Part shown: in pieces, positions 1 through 7,663 of the stretch
How the letters are laid out: each line of letters starts with the position of its first letter
Position numbering within the stretch: the first letter of the stretch is position 1
Source: Pseudodesulfovibrio sp.
GTDB taxonomy: Bacteria; Desulfobacterota; Desulfovibrionia; Desulfovibrionales; Desulfovibrionaceae
NCBI GenBank assembly: GCA_016744135.1
Contig: JADGEX010000002.1
Span: 62,001 to 126,000 of the forward strand
Direction: 5' to 3'
DNA: 64,000 nt
The notes under the pieces: model-generated
The model's database searches: none
What the model saw: only the letters and a program-made list of their open reading frames with translations
What the model was told of the DNA's origin: nothing
Translations under genes and position numbers: made by a program

Positions 1-3
1 GTC

Positions 4-1230
4 GTGGCGGTTGCGTTTGGTTGGTTGGTGGCGACAGCATTGTTGCGACCAAGGCCCATGATGGTCCATGCCGAACCTTCGCCCGAAGAAATGGTCCGGT
101 TTCGTCAGGCTCTTGTGAAACGACTCGGAAAGAATCGTATCCTGAAAGACGCGGATATTCGTGTGGCTGACGAATCTGATTTGGAAACAGGACTTGCCGT
201 GCTGCGTGATCGGGCAGATCAGGAGATTCGAAGTACGGCTAAGCGTGTATTTATCGGCACTGCTGTCTCTCAAAACGGGCGACTTGATTCTTTGGTGGTC
301 CTGTTCCTCATTTCGCGTTTGGCATGGCGGATATCCAAGTTATACAACCAGCGTCCGCATTATCGAGAACTTATCAATCTCTACGCTAATATCGCGGCGA
401 CATCCTTTTTGGCCGGGAGCATCGAAGAGTTTGGCATCGAAGAATATATCCATGAATTGATGGGGCCGATGATTGCCAGTTCAGCAGTGGGGGCCATGCC
501 CGGTGCCGAGGCTATTGCCGGGACTGTGACTACATCGATTTTGAGTGGTTCCACTAATGCTCTTCTTGCTATGCGGTGCGGTATCGTTGCTCGGAATTAC
601 ATGAGTTTGGATTTGGACTCGAAAGGCCTTATGCGTCGGTCTGCGACCCTTGAGGCCGCCAAAATGTTTATGTCCATCAGCAGTGAAACCGTGACTCAGG
701 TGACCAAGCTTTTGATTAAGGGGTCGACTGGTGCCGTGAAGAAAGGCGCGAAAAAAGCAGTCATGACCATGGGCGCGTCTGTGACGGGTACAGCCGGGGC
801 CGTCGGGTCGGGAGCCAAATCCGTGGGGCGTGGCGTTTCCAACTCCGCGAAGTCTGTCGGACGTGGTGTGAAGGGGTCGGCCAGAGCCGTGAAACAAGGC
901 GTGAAGGGCTCTGCGAAGGCCGTGGGTGATGGTGTCAAAGGTTCTGCCCGGTCGGTCGGAGACGGAGCCAAGTCTGTTGCCCGCAGCGCCGAGAAAGTGG
1001 TGGATAAGGCCGCTAATGGTGTGAAGCGGTCAATCCATAAGGTCGAGCAATCTACGCAAAGAGTTACGCGCGAGTTTGCTCCTGCCGTGGAAAAGGTTGA
1101 CGCAGCAGCAGATAAGGCCAAGAATTTTATTCGTTCGGCTGGCAGATCGGTTGAAAAGACCGCTCGGACAATTCGGAATATTGTCCCCGGCAAGAAGAGT
1201 ACGTCGAAAGAAAAGGCCGACGAGGATTAG
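4..1230 (+). CDS. DUF697-like membrane protein with 11-residue repeat tail (5' end may lie outside the window)
   Basis: The reading frame is open to the window edge, so the GTG at position 4 may not be the true start. Residues 1-22 look like the end of a membrane segment. Residues 95-200 resemble the DUF697/YcjF C-terminal region: a hydrophobic helix (LVVLFLISRLAW), then a long glycine/alanine-rich amphipathic stretch. Residues 270-346 are a run of seven 11-residue units rich in Lys, Ala, Gly and Ser, followed by a basic tail. The stop codon overlaps that of the convergent NlpC/P60 gene. DUF697 proteins are poorly characterised membrane proteins, and the role here is unknown. The family call is by motif memory only. 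Confidence 0.6.
   Translation: MAVAFGWLVATALLRPRPMMVHAEPSPEEMVRFRQALVKRLGKNRILKDADIRVADESDLETGLAVLRDRADQEIRSTAKRVFIGTAVSQNGRLDSLVVLFLISRLAWRISKLYNQRPHYRELINLYANIAATSFLAGSIEEFGIEEYIHELMGPMIASSAVGAMPGAEAIAGTVTTSILSGSTNALLAMRCGIVARNYMSLDLDSKGLMRRSATLEAAKMFMSISSETVTQVTKLLIKGSTGAVKKGAKKAVMTMGASVTGTAGAVGSGAKSVGRGVSNSAKSVGRGVKGSARAVKQGVKGSAKAVGDGVKGSARSVGDGAKSVARSAEKVVDKAANGVKRSIHKVEQSTQRVTREFAPAVEKVDAAADKAKNFIRSAGRSVEKTARTIRNIVPGKKSTSKEKADED
811..1041 (+). repeat. In-gene 11-residue (33-bp) repeat array
   Basis: Seven consecutive 11-residue units (residues 270-346 of the DUF697-like protein) follow a pattern like SAKSVGRGVKG. The first five are the clearest and the last two have drifted. The spacing matches the 11-residue periodicity of LEA-type and synuclein-type amphipathic helices, which suggests a membrane- or polyanion-binding helix. 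That function is inference. Confidence 0.75.
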
Positions 1231-1754
1231 AGAACGCGGCGTGCTCCCAAATAGTGCTGTGCCCAGTACGGGGAGTTCAGACTTGATTCCATAACCTGTT
1301 TGCCGGAGCTGGGAGCATGCACAAAGGTAGCGCGGTCCGTAACAATGCCGACATGCAGGGATTTCCCCGTTTTTTTCACATCATAGAAAACAAGATCGCC
1401 GGGGCGGATGTCGTTCCGTTTGATCGAAGTCCCTGTGCCGAACTGCTGCCATGACACGCGGGGTAGGTTGATGCCGTTTTGTCGGTACACGAACCAGATT
1501 AACCCGGAACAGTCGAATCCAGTCTCTGGCATGTGCCCGCCCCATTTATATGGATACCCTACTAATACCAGTGCCGTGCGGATGATGGAAGCAGCCTTGG
1601 GCGAGGCTGGTTGACTGTGGACGACTGAATCGGGTGATACGGGCGCAGGGGATTTGGTTCCGCAACCTGAGAGCGTGGTCACGGCGAGAAGGCAAACTGC
1701 CAAGAGCAGGAGAAAAGGGCGAGCCATGGAGTGTGTTTTCATCGCGTCGCCCAT
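1227..1754 (-). CDS. NlpC/P60 family lipoprotein (probable peptidoglycan endopeptidase)
   Basis: The protein has 175 residues. A signal peptide ends in a lipobox (TTLSGC), so it should be a lipoprotein of the envelope. The NlpC/P60 fold fills residues 55-175: the nucleophile is Cys in FDCSGLIW, the catalytic His is in LHVGIV, and the third polar residue is the His in FVHAP. These enzymes cut peptidoglycan stem peptides, typically between gamma-D-Glu and diaminopimelate. The start at 1754 has a GAGG element about 9 nt upstream; an in-frame ATG four codons later is possible. The stop overlaps the stop of the convergent upstream gene by a few bases. It lies 6 nt downstream of the BON lipoprotein gene, probably in one operon. 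Confidence 0.88.
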   Translation of the reverse strand: MGDAMKTHSMARPFLLLLAVCLLAVTTLSGCGTKSPAPVSPDSVVHSQPASPKAASIIRTALVLVGYPYKWGGHMPETGFDCSGLIWFVYRQNGINLPRVSWQQFGTGTSIKRNDIRPGDLVFYDVKKTGKSLHVGIVTDRATFVHAPSSGKQVMESSLNSPYWAQHYLGARRVL

Positions 1755-1760
1755 GATTGT

Positions 1761-2318
1761 CTACCTCTTGACCTTGAGGAACGATTTGACGTTGCGAACG
1801 CCGGGAACGCTCTTCGCATGGCTGATGGCTCTCGAGATTTCGTTACTGCTGCCGAGTAGGCCGACCATGACGACATTGCATTGGACCACTTCAAATTCGA
1901 TGTTGGTGGACCAGATATTCTTGTCGCTGATTAGTTTTTCCTTGAGCTTGGCATAGATGTCCAGACTGTCCGTGGTACCGCAATAATCATGGACCCGTTT
2001 GGGCAGGACATACGTTGTTACCGTTCGGACGCCTTTGACTGCCTTGGCAATCTTTACAGCCTGATCGACTTGAGAACGGCTTTCGTATTCACCGATAATA
2101 TAGACATGACCTTCATAACTATAGGCGTCAAAGTCGAGGTATTTTACTTGGTCATCGGCCAGAAAATCCTTTTCAATAACAAAAGAAATTGTTTTGTCGT
2201 CGGCCCAGTCGCCTGCGTTACGTTCTTCTACTGCCACGTCATAAACGGCACAGCCGGAAGCCATTGCGCCAAACGCTAGAGCGGTGAGCAGTAGAAATAT
2301 AGGGAGAAAACGGTGCAT
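1761..2318 (-). CDS. BON-domain lipoprotein (OsmY/DolP-like)
   Basis: The protein has 185 residues with a signal peptide and lipobox (AMASGC). Two BON domains follow at about residues 40-112 and 115-185, each with the characteristic strand-helix-strand core and a closing pattern such as VKGVRTVTTYV or VPGVRNVKSFL. BON proteins of the OsmY/DolP (YraP) type bind anionic phospholipid and support outer-membrane integrity. It heads a two-gene unit with the NlpC/P60 lipoprotein. DolP is known to act with cell-wall amidases in other bacteria, so pairing with a peptidoglycan hydrolase makes sense, but that link is inference. Confidence 0.85.
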   Translation of the reverse strand: MHRFLPIFLLLTALAFGAMASGCAVYDVAVEERNAGDWADDKTISFVIEKDFLADDQVKYLDFDAYSYEGHVYIIGEYESRSQVDQAVKIAKAVKGVRTVTTYVLPKRVHDYCGTTDSLDIYAKLKEKLISDKNIWSTNIEFEVVQCNVVMVGLLGSSNEISRAISHAKSVPGVRNVKSFLKVKR

Positions 2319-2390
2319 GGAAAACTCCTTGCTAATAGTAGCTCATAATTTCTAGACTTTGTCTATATACCGATTTTCGCATGTGCCTGC

Positions 2391-2406
2391 AAGGTTGTGC
2401 AACCTT
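2391..2406. promoter_or_regulatory. Perfect 16-bp palindrome in a divergent promoter region
   Basis: AAGGTTG and CAACCTT flank a TG centre, between the divergently transcribed BON lipoprotein gene (start 2318) and the small lipoprotein gene (start 2488). The position suits an operator. No regulator is recognised for it. Confidence 0.4.
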
Positions 2407-2487
2407 TGGTTATGAGCGATCACTTTAGCCATTGACCCGAGCGATGTATACGGTATGATCTCATTGATTATTTTTGGAGGTTGCTAA

Positions 2488-2916
2488 ATGAGACAAGTAC
2501 GAATTTTCTTTTTGTTGGCCATAGCTGGCCTGTTGTTTTTGACCATGGGCTGTGGTCCAAAACGACCAGTGTTGTACCCCAATGATCACCTGGATTCTGT
2601 GGGAATGCAGGTAGCGCAGGCGGATATTGATGATTGTATCATGAAGGCTGAGGCCGCTGGTGCGACAGCCCGGGATTCTGGTGAGTCCGCAAAGAACGTG
2701 GCAACTTCTGCAGGCGTAGCCGCCGCAGCCGGAGCCGTTTTTGGCGCGATTATGGGGAATGACGTGTTGCGGACGGCTGGCGCTTCGGCCGGAGCTGCTG
2801 CCGCAGGTTCCACCGTGTATGAGGCTGCCAAGTCGGGTGACCCGGCTTCCATCCACAAGAATTTTGTCGACAAGTGCCTGCGAGAGAAAGGGTACGAAGT
2901 GATCGGCTGGAAATAA
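2488..2916 (+). CDS. Small lipoprotein with glycine-zipper-like segment
   Basis: The protein has 142 residues. A signal peptide ends in a lipobox (LTMGC). The middle (residues 68-110) is an Ala/Gly-rich region (AGVAAAAGAVFGAIMGND) resembling glycine-zipper segments of outer-membrane lipoproteins. The C-terminal part has two Cys (one in DDCIMK, one in DKCLRE) that could pair. A GGAGG element sits just before the ATG. The next lipoprotein gene follows 10 nt after, so both are probably co-transcribed. No specific function can be assigned. Confidence 0.75.
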   Translation: MRQVRIFFLLAIAGLLFLTMGCGPKRPVLYPNDHLDSVGMQVAQADIDDCIMKAEAAGATARDSGESAKNVATSAGVAAAAGAVFGAIMGNDVLRTAGASAGAAAAGSTVYEAAKSGDPASIHKNFVDKCLREKGYEVIGWK

Positions 2917-2926
2917 GGAGACGACC

Positions 2927-3478
2927 ATGAAATTTATCAAGATAGTGTTCCCCTTGCTCCTCCTAACTCTGGCTGTCGGTTGTGCGACCAAGAGTCCGGT
3001 AGGTGAAGCACGGAATGACAACCGAGTGATCTTTACGGTCGCTGAAACCGGTCAGTCCGTGATCGTGGAAATAGGCAGTGAATATACTTATGATTCTTTT
3101 GTGAAGCGTTCGTTCAAGGGGACGGATTTCCGAGGCTATTTGTTTAGAGCAAAAGATGAATCGGCCATTCTTGTTTCAAAAATGCCCCGTGTTGAGTTCG
3201 AGGATCTGATCGGTTTCACCCTTGATGCTCCTGCTAACAGCATCAAGAGTTATCCTCCCAAAACCATCTTCCAGAGCCATTATTGTAAGTTGGTTCGGAC
3301 CTATGTCACAACGTTGGACATGGATGTGGTGTCAGCAGTCAAGTTGCAGACACCCACCACGGATGAGTCGATGTGTTCCGATTGGACAACACTCGATGAA
3401 GTCATGGTAGACCGGTTCGATATGCTGGCAGACTTTGACAAAAGTGCGGATGAAAATATCCACATGATAGTCAAGTAG
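2927..3478 (+). CDS. Hypothetical lipoprotein
   Basis: The protein has 183 residues with a signal peptide and lipobox (LAVGCA). The mature part is mixed beta-rich sequence with no recognised domain. It holds two cysteines (SHYCKL and SMCSDW). It sits 10 nt after the glycine-zipper lipoprotein with its own GGAG ribosome-binding site and ends 9 nt from the convergent pseudouridine synthase gene, with no terminator visible between them. The call as an envelope lipoprotein is firm; the function is unknown. Confidence 0.7.
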   Translation: MKFIKIVFPLLLLTLAVGCATKSPVGEARNDNRVIFTVAETGQSVIVEIGSEYTYDSFVKRSFKGTDFRGYLFRAKDESAILVSKMPRVEFEDLIGFTLDAPANSIKSYPPKTIFQSHYCKLVRTYVTTLDMDVVSAVKLQTPTTDESMCSDWTTLDEVMVDRFDMLADFDKSADENIHMIVK

Positions 3479-3487
3479 ATCTGACGG

Positions 3488-4390
3488 TTAATCATCGTAC
3501 AAAAGAGATAAAGCCTCCCGGAGCGCATCGGACGGCACTTCCCATTTGCCGGACCAAAGCGGTTCAAGAGTGATGGTTTTTTCCATGATTTGCATGGCGT
3601 AACAATGCAGGCGCATGGCTGTGCGGTCTCTGGATTTTCCGTATTTACGATCTCCGCAGACAGGGTGTTTCCGTGATGCCAGTTGTACGCGAATCTGATG
3701 GGTGCGCCCGGTGAGTAACCGGACTGCAACGAGGCTTTGTCGGCGTCCGGAAACCAAACTTGTCACTTTGGCGAGGGCGGTTTTACCTTTGCCCGTGTGG
3801 ACTTTCTCATGCCCTGGCGCTCCGCTTTTTCCCATACGGTCTTCCAACAAGAGTGTTTCTTGTTCCCACCATTCACCTTCCACCCATGCAAGGTAGAGCT
3901 TGCCCACATCACCTGATGCAAACAGATCGTTGAGTGTGCGCAAGGCTTCATAACTCTTGGCGGCAAGCAACAAGCCGGAGGTGTCCCGGTCCAGTCGGTG
4001 CGCCAGTGTCGGCATGAATTCCGCGTCCGCATGGATGGAACGCAGTCGGGCCGTGACCGAGTCGGTGATCTTGTCTCCGCCGTGAGCCGCCAGTCCTGCT
4101 GGTTTGGCAATGGCCATGTAATTGTCGTCTTCATAGGCCGTAACAAGGTTGCCGGCTGAGACAGTGGCTTTGGATTCGCCGGGAGTGTACGGCGGGATTC
4201 GGACGATCTGCCCTGCAGTGATGCGGTCAAAGGGTTTTTTGCGCCCTTTGTCCACGCGCACCTGTCCTTTGCGTATCCATTTCTGAATAGCTGAACGCGG
4301 AACATCTCCAGTCAGTCGTCGTTCAAGGAGTTGGAGCAGCTTTTGGCCTGACTCGGCATCGGAAACGGTAATGAATTGTGTTTTAGGCAT
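3488..4390 (-). CDS. RluA-family pseudouridine synthase (RluC-like)
   Basis: The protein has 300 residues. An S4 RNA-binding domain occupies about residues 17-75 and an RluA-type catalytic domain residues 80-290. The catalytic motif is HRLDRDTSGL with the nucleophilic Asp near residue 134; the later motifs LLTGRTHQIRVQ and GDRKYG are also canonical. S4 plus RluA architecture fits enzymes such as RluC and RluD that modify 23S rRNA uridines. The exact site cannot be fixed from sequence. It lies downstream of the ydbH-ynbE-ydbL genes but is separated from them by a strong hairpin. Confidence 0.9.
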   Translation of the reverse strand: MPKTQFITVSDAESGQKLLQLLERRLTGDVPRSAIQKWIRKGQVRVDKGRKKPFDRITAGQIVRIPPYTPGESKATVSAGNLVTAYEDDNYMAIAKPAGLAAHGGDKITDSVTARLRSIHADAEFMPTLAHRLDRDTSGLLLAAKSYEALRTLNDLFASGDVGKLYLAWVEGEWWEQETLLLEDRMGKSGAPGHEKVHTGKGKTALAKVTSLVSGRRQSLVAVRLLTGRTHQIRVQLASRKHPVCGDRKYGKSRDRTAMRLHCYAMQIMEKTITLEPLWSGKWEVPSDALREALSLLYDD

Positions 4391-4409
4391 GTGATGAGAG
4401 TAAAGAGAA

Positions 4410-4442
4410 GGCGGCGTTATGTCGAGATGTCATAACGCCGCC
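4410..4442 (-). terminator. Hairpin terminator after ydbL
   Basis: A perfect 12-bp stem (GGCGGCGTTATG with CATAACGCCGCC) and 9-nt loop lie between ydbL and the pseudouridine synthase gene. On the minus strand it is followed by a weak pyrimidine-rich tract, so termination may be partial. Confidence 0.65.
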
Positions 4443-4462
4443 AAATTGATTGAGGTGAGGGG

Positions 4463-4825
4463 TTATTTTTTATACCAACTGCCGCTTGGGTTTTGAAGCC
4501 ATGTGCCGGGGCGGGCCGACTGGGCAATCTTGGCAGCGCGTCGTTGGCCGACCAACTGAGGAGTCGTGCCTGCTTTCTTGGCAATGGCCTGATAGACTGT
4601 GGACCGGTCTTTGTTTTCGGCGGCAACCACGTCAGTTTGTTTTTTCGCTCCCTTGAATTCAAGGAAACCCTGATTGTTTTCGCCCACGGTTCCGTCACCC
4701 AGCAGGGCCATTACAGCAGGCCTGCGGGCTTTGATACGGTCCTTGATTCCTCCGGCAAAAGCCGAGCCACCTGCGAGGCAGGCGATGAGGGCCATGATAA
4801 TTATGAGTTGTGTTTTATTGCGCAT
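4463..4825 (-). CDS. ydbL: YdbL-like DUF1318 periplasmic protein
   Basis: The protein has 120 residues with a signal peptide ending ...GSAFA. The mature part contains the DUF1318/YdbL pattern: KDRIKARRP, then GENNQGFLEF and a C-terminal block with AIAKKAGTTPQLVGQRRAA. In E. coli YdbL works with YnbE and YdbH in outer-membrane lipid homeostasis. Here all three genes are adjacent and in the same order as in the E. coli set, which supports the call. It overlaps the preceding ynbE-like gene by 11 bp, indicating translational coupling. Confidence 0.85.
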   Translation of the reverse strand: MRNKTQLIIIMALIACLAGGSAFAGGIKDRIKARRPAVMALLGDGTVGENNQGFLEFKGAKKQTDVVAAENKDRSTVYQAIAKKAGTTPQLVGQRRAAKIAQSARPGTWLQNPSGSWYKK

Positions 4826-5030
4826 TGGGTGCCTCCGGTGCTGCTACTGGTGCATCGTCGATGTCAGAGAAGAAATCATCCAGTTCCTTGTCTACCTTGA
4901 CGTTGACGTCAATGGTGATGTGGATGGGTTTGACTTCCACGGGGGCCACTTCGACCTTATGGCTTGTGGAGCATCCCCATGCGGTCAGGAGTAATCCACA
5001 TGCCGCCAGTGTGATTAATGTCATTTTCAT
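4815..5030 (-). CDS. ynbE: YnbE-like small lipoprotein
   Basis: The protein has 71 residues with a signal peptide and lipobox (LTAWGCS). The mature chain has the YnbE-type core VEVKPIHITIDVNVKVDKEL, a strand-rich segment. In E. coli the outer-membrane lipoprotein YnbE caps the YdbH bridge by beta-strand augmentation. It lies 12 nt after the ydbH-like gene and overlaps ydbL. The C-terminal extension (acidic, then Ala/Pro-rich) is longer than in E. coli YnbE. Confidence 0.82.
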   Translation of the reverse strand: MKMTLITLAACGLLLTAWGCSTSHKVEVAPVEVKPIHITIDVNVKVDKELDDFFSDIDDAPVAAPEAPNAQ

Positions 5031-5042
5031 TGCTTTGTCTCC

Positions 5043-7430
5043 CTATTCGATCATGTTCACTATGTCTTTATAAAGCAAAATGCGGTCCAAGGGTACGCTG
5101 AAATTTACATCGAGGCGCAGCCCTTGAAAATTTGATCCTTTGACATCGCCTGTGACGCGCATAAACCCGCCGAATTCGCGTTTGTATACGAAGGGAAGAG
5201 TCCCGGCAGGCTTGCCGTCTACAGAGAGGCGTACCAACAGGTCTTCGCCCACAGTGTCGGCTTTCATGCGCACCCATTTGTATTCGAAATCACGTACGGC
5301 AGCCTGTGCCAGTTCGATCTGGCCGCGTTGGGGGGTGCCCTCAGGGATGGCGGCCACCAAATCTTCCATGGCTTGCACTCTGATAACCCCACCTTGCCCT
5401 GGTGTGGAGTGCAAAAATCCGCTGTTGAACGAAATTTTTCCGCTTTTCCATGTGATGGGCAACTCGCCGGACATGGCGGCTTCGCCTTGTGCTTCGGCCA
5501 GTCCGAGTTGAGACAGAATTTCCGAAAGCCTGAGTTCGGAGCAGAACATGGTGACCGCGTATTCTTCGGACCCCGGAATGACCCGGAATGCACGACTGGA
5601 AACATGGCCCCCTGCCCAGTCAAATCCGGCCTGTTCCACAAGAACAACGCCTTTGGGTTCAAGTTGGTACGCGATTTCACCGTTGCGGATAACAATGCCA
5701 CCGGCTTTAATCTCGTCAAAGGAAAGTGTTTGGGCAGGCGCACTGCGCATGGAAAGCAGGTCCGGTGAGGCAAAGGAAAGACGAATGCCGGAAATCGAAG
5801 TTGCCCCTTCGGACATGGTCATTTGCCCGTTGGTAAAGAAGGCTCCCAGTCGACTGTGCAGGCCGTCTTCGTTCATTGTGATTGCGCCATCCACATCCAG
5901 TACTCCCGCCAGAATGATGTTTTTCAGTGCCGGTACCAGTGTCTCTGGAGAGAATTCGTTGGGCAACGTGTATTTCTTGATACCGAAATTCAGCGAAGCA
6001 CGGTTGCTGATCATCGACGCTACCCCGGAAAAAGGAATACGCAGGTCAGGCAGTAATTTTGTAAAGAGTGTTCCGTTGTAAGCTACATCGGTTCCCTGTT
6101 GTCGGATTCGTGCTGAAAGATTTCCCAGAGTGCGATCATCCATGCGGACATTGGATAGACTCATTTTGCCGGACGTATGCTGTTTGGGGACAGGCCATGC
6201 AAGCGGGAGTGTCAGCCGCATCCGGCCCGAACGAACAGTCGTACCACCAAGGCCAGCACCGTTTGTTGCGCAATTCAGTGTCATATTTGCGGACTTTGGT
6301 CCTGCTGTGCCCTGCATGGAGAAAATGAATCCGGCGAGATTGATAACCCGACCACTGGTATTGACGACCAAATTGTTCGGGTTGGCCGCCGTGAATGCGA
6401 CGTCCCAGAGTCCGTTTGTGTTATCAGCGATTTTGTCAGCCTCAAGTCGCCCACCCATTTCCACCCCGGCCCCGGCCAGCGAGAATTGGGCGAAAAGAGA
6501 TTCTTTGGCAATCCTGCCTGATCGGATTTCCGCTGTAATTGGGAAGGGAGTAACGACAGAGACTGGAAGCATGGAAAAGAATACTTCCTGTTCTTCCAGT
6601 TTCCCTTTCACCGAGATGACAGCATCCTTGACTAATTGAACTCCCAGACTGGAAAGGTCACTTCTCCCTATGGACAACTTGAACTCGCCAGTCATAGCTT
6701 CGGGCTGCGACAGGTTGATGGCACCATTCATGTTGAGGGTCACTTCTCCGTTGATGGGGACTGGCAGAAAATCGTTGAACGGTCCTAGTCGAAATGTGTT
6801 GGTGTTTACGGCAAAGGACAGGTCATCAAGCGTGGGACCAAGTTTGCCGCTAACGACCATCATTTGATCGCGTGGACGAAGTCGAATGTTGAACTGGATA
6901 ATTTTGTCCGGTGTGATCGCTGCGTCAAAAGGAATGGAAATCGGTTTGCCGTCAATGGTGCAATGTAAAATGGAATTTTGGATGACGAGTTCATCAAATG
7001 GCATGTCTGGAATGGTATTGCCTGCTTCGTCATTGCTCTCAGATTTTGGCAGGAGATCGAGTACCGGTAGAGTCAATTCTCCGTTTTCATATGAACAGGC
7101 CACATTGACGCCATCAAGAACAACAGTGTCTATGCGCTTCAATTTAAGTGAAGCCGGTGTGTAGGTCAGATGAATATTGGAGAGTCTGAGCGCATCAGCG
7201 TCTTCGCCTACTTGAACCGGCCCGATATCAGCGGAGAAAAGGCCTGCCTGATTGATCCGAAATTCAGTCAGCTCCACCCCCATGTCGAGGGCCAACCGAG
7301 GGATGAATCCTTCCAGATATTTTGGAGTCCAAACAGTCAATACCCATCCCGCTGCCAGTACAACCGCAAGGAACCATGGCGTTATGATGAGCGACCATTT
7401 CGCTAGTTTTTTCCAAGAAGATGCAGCCAT
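5043..7430 (-). CDS. ydbH: YdbH-like intermembrane (AsmA-like) lipid-transport protein
   Basis: The protein has 795 residues with one N-terminal membrane anchor (about residues 12-34) and a long periplasmic part made of repeated beta-strand blocks, as in the AsmA/TamB/YdbH superfamily (DctA-YdbH domain at the C-terminus). YdbH, YhdP and TamB are thought to form hydrophobic grooves that move phospholipid between the inner and outer membranes. The adjacent ynbE and ydbL genes make YdbH the best assignment. The E. coli protein is somewhat longer (near 880 residues), so minor shortening is expected. It heads the three-gene unit. Confidence 0.85.
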   Translation of the reverse strand: MAASSWKKLAKWSLIITPWFLAVVLAAGWVLTVWTPKYLEGFIPRLALDMGVELTEFRINQAGLFSADIGPVQVGEDADALRLSNIHLTYTPASLKLKRIDTVVLDGVNVACSYENGELTLPVLDLLPKSESNDEAGNTIPDMPFDELVIQNSILHCTIDGKPISIPFDAAITPDKIIQFNIRLRPRDQMMVVSGKLGPTLDDLSFAVNTNTFRLGPFNDFLPVPINGEVTLNMNGAINLSQPEAMTGEFKLSIGRSDLSSLGVQLVKDAVISVKGKLEEQEVFFSMLPVSVVTPFPITAEIRSGRIAKESLFAQFSLAGAGVEMGGRLEADKIADNTNGLWDVAFTAANPNNLVVNTSGRVINLAGFIFSMQGTAGPKSANMTLNCATNGAGLGGTTVRSGRMRLTLPLAWPVPKQHTSGKMSLSNVRMDDRTLGNLSARIRQQGTDVAYNGTLFTKLLPDLRIPFSGVASMISNRASLNFGIKKYTLPNEFSPETLVPALKNIILAGVLDVDGAITMNEDGLHSRLGAFFTNGQMTMSEGATSISGIRLSFASPDLLSMRSAPAQTLSFDEIKAGGIVIRNGEIAYQLEPKGVVLVEQAGFDWAGGHVSSRAFRVIPGSEEYAVTMFCSELRLSEILSQLGLAEAQGEAAMSGELPITWKSGKISFNSGFLHSTPGQGGVIRVQAMEDLVAAIPEGTPQRGQIELAQAAVRDFEYKWVRMKADTVGEDLLVRLSVDGKPAGTLPFVYKREFGGFMRVTGDVKGSNFQGLRLDVNFSVPLDRILLYKDIVNMIE

Positions 7431-7589
7431 CCAACGACCATACCGACTGACTCACCCCATTGGCAAGCACGGAGAGTCAACAGACTGCTTTGACCACAAA
7501 ACGAGTGATAAACAGCACACCCTATGCTGCCATTTGTTTTTGCCGAAGACGCTACAAAAAGTTTAGGAAGGAAGATGGGATGGGGGTCT

Positions 7590-7644
7590 GGGGGAAGGGA
7601 AGAGGGAAAGCCCTTTTCAAAGGGTTGCCCTCTTCCCTTCCCCC
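7590..7644. repeat. Long near-perfect intergenic hairpin (REP-like or bidirectional terminator)
   Basis: Arms of about 23 bases (purine-rich 7590-7613, pyrimidine-rich 7622-7644) begin with GGGGGAAGGGAAGAGGG and end with its complement. A short loop carries TTTTCAAA. It lies downstream of dctM and upstream of ydbH. It lacks a clean U-tract, so it may be a dispersed repeat as much as a terminator. Confidence 0.6.
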
Positions 7645-7663
7645 AGCCGCCGGAGGCATCGTT

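Noticed and set aside
696-1193. Long minus-strand open frame opposite the 11-residue repeats
   Set aside because: It is the shadow of a Lys/Ala/Ser-rich repeat. Its product is a Pro/Thr/Ala-rich mirror with no features.
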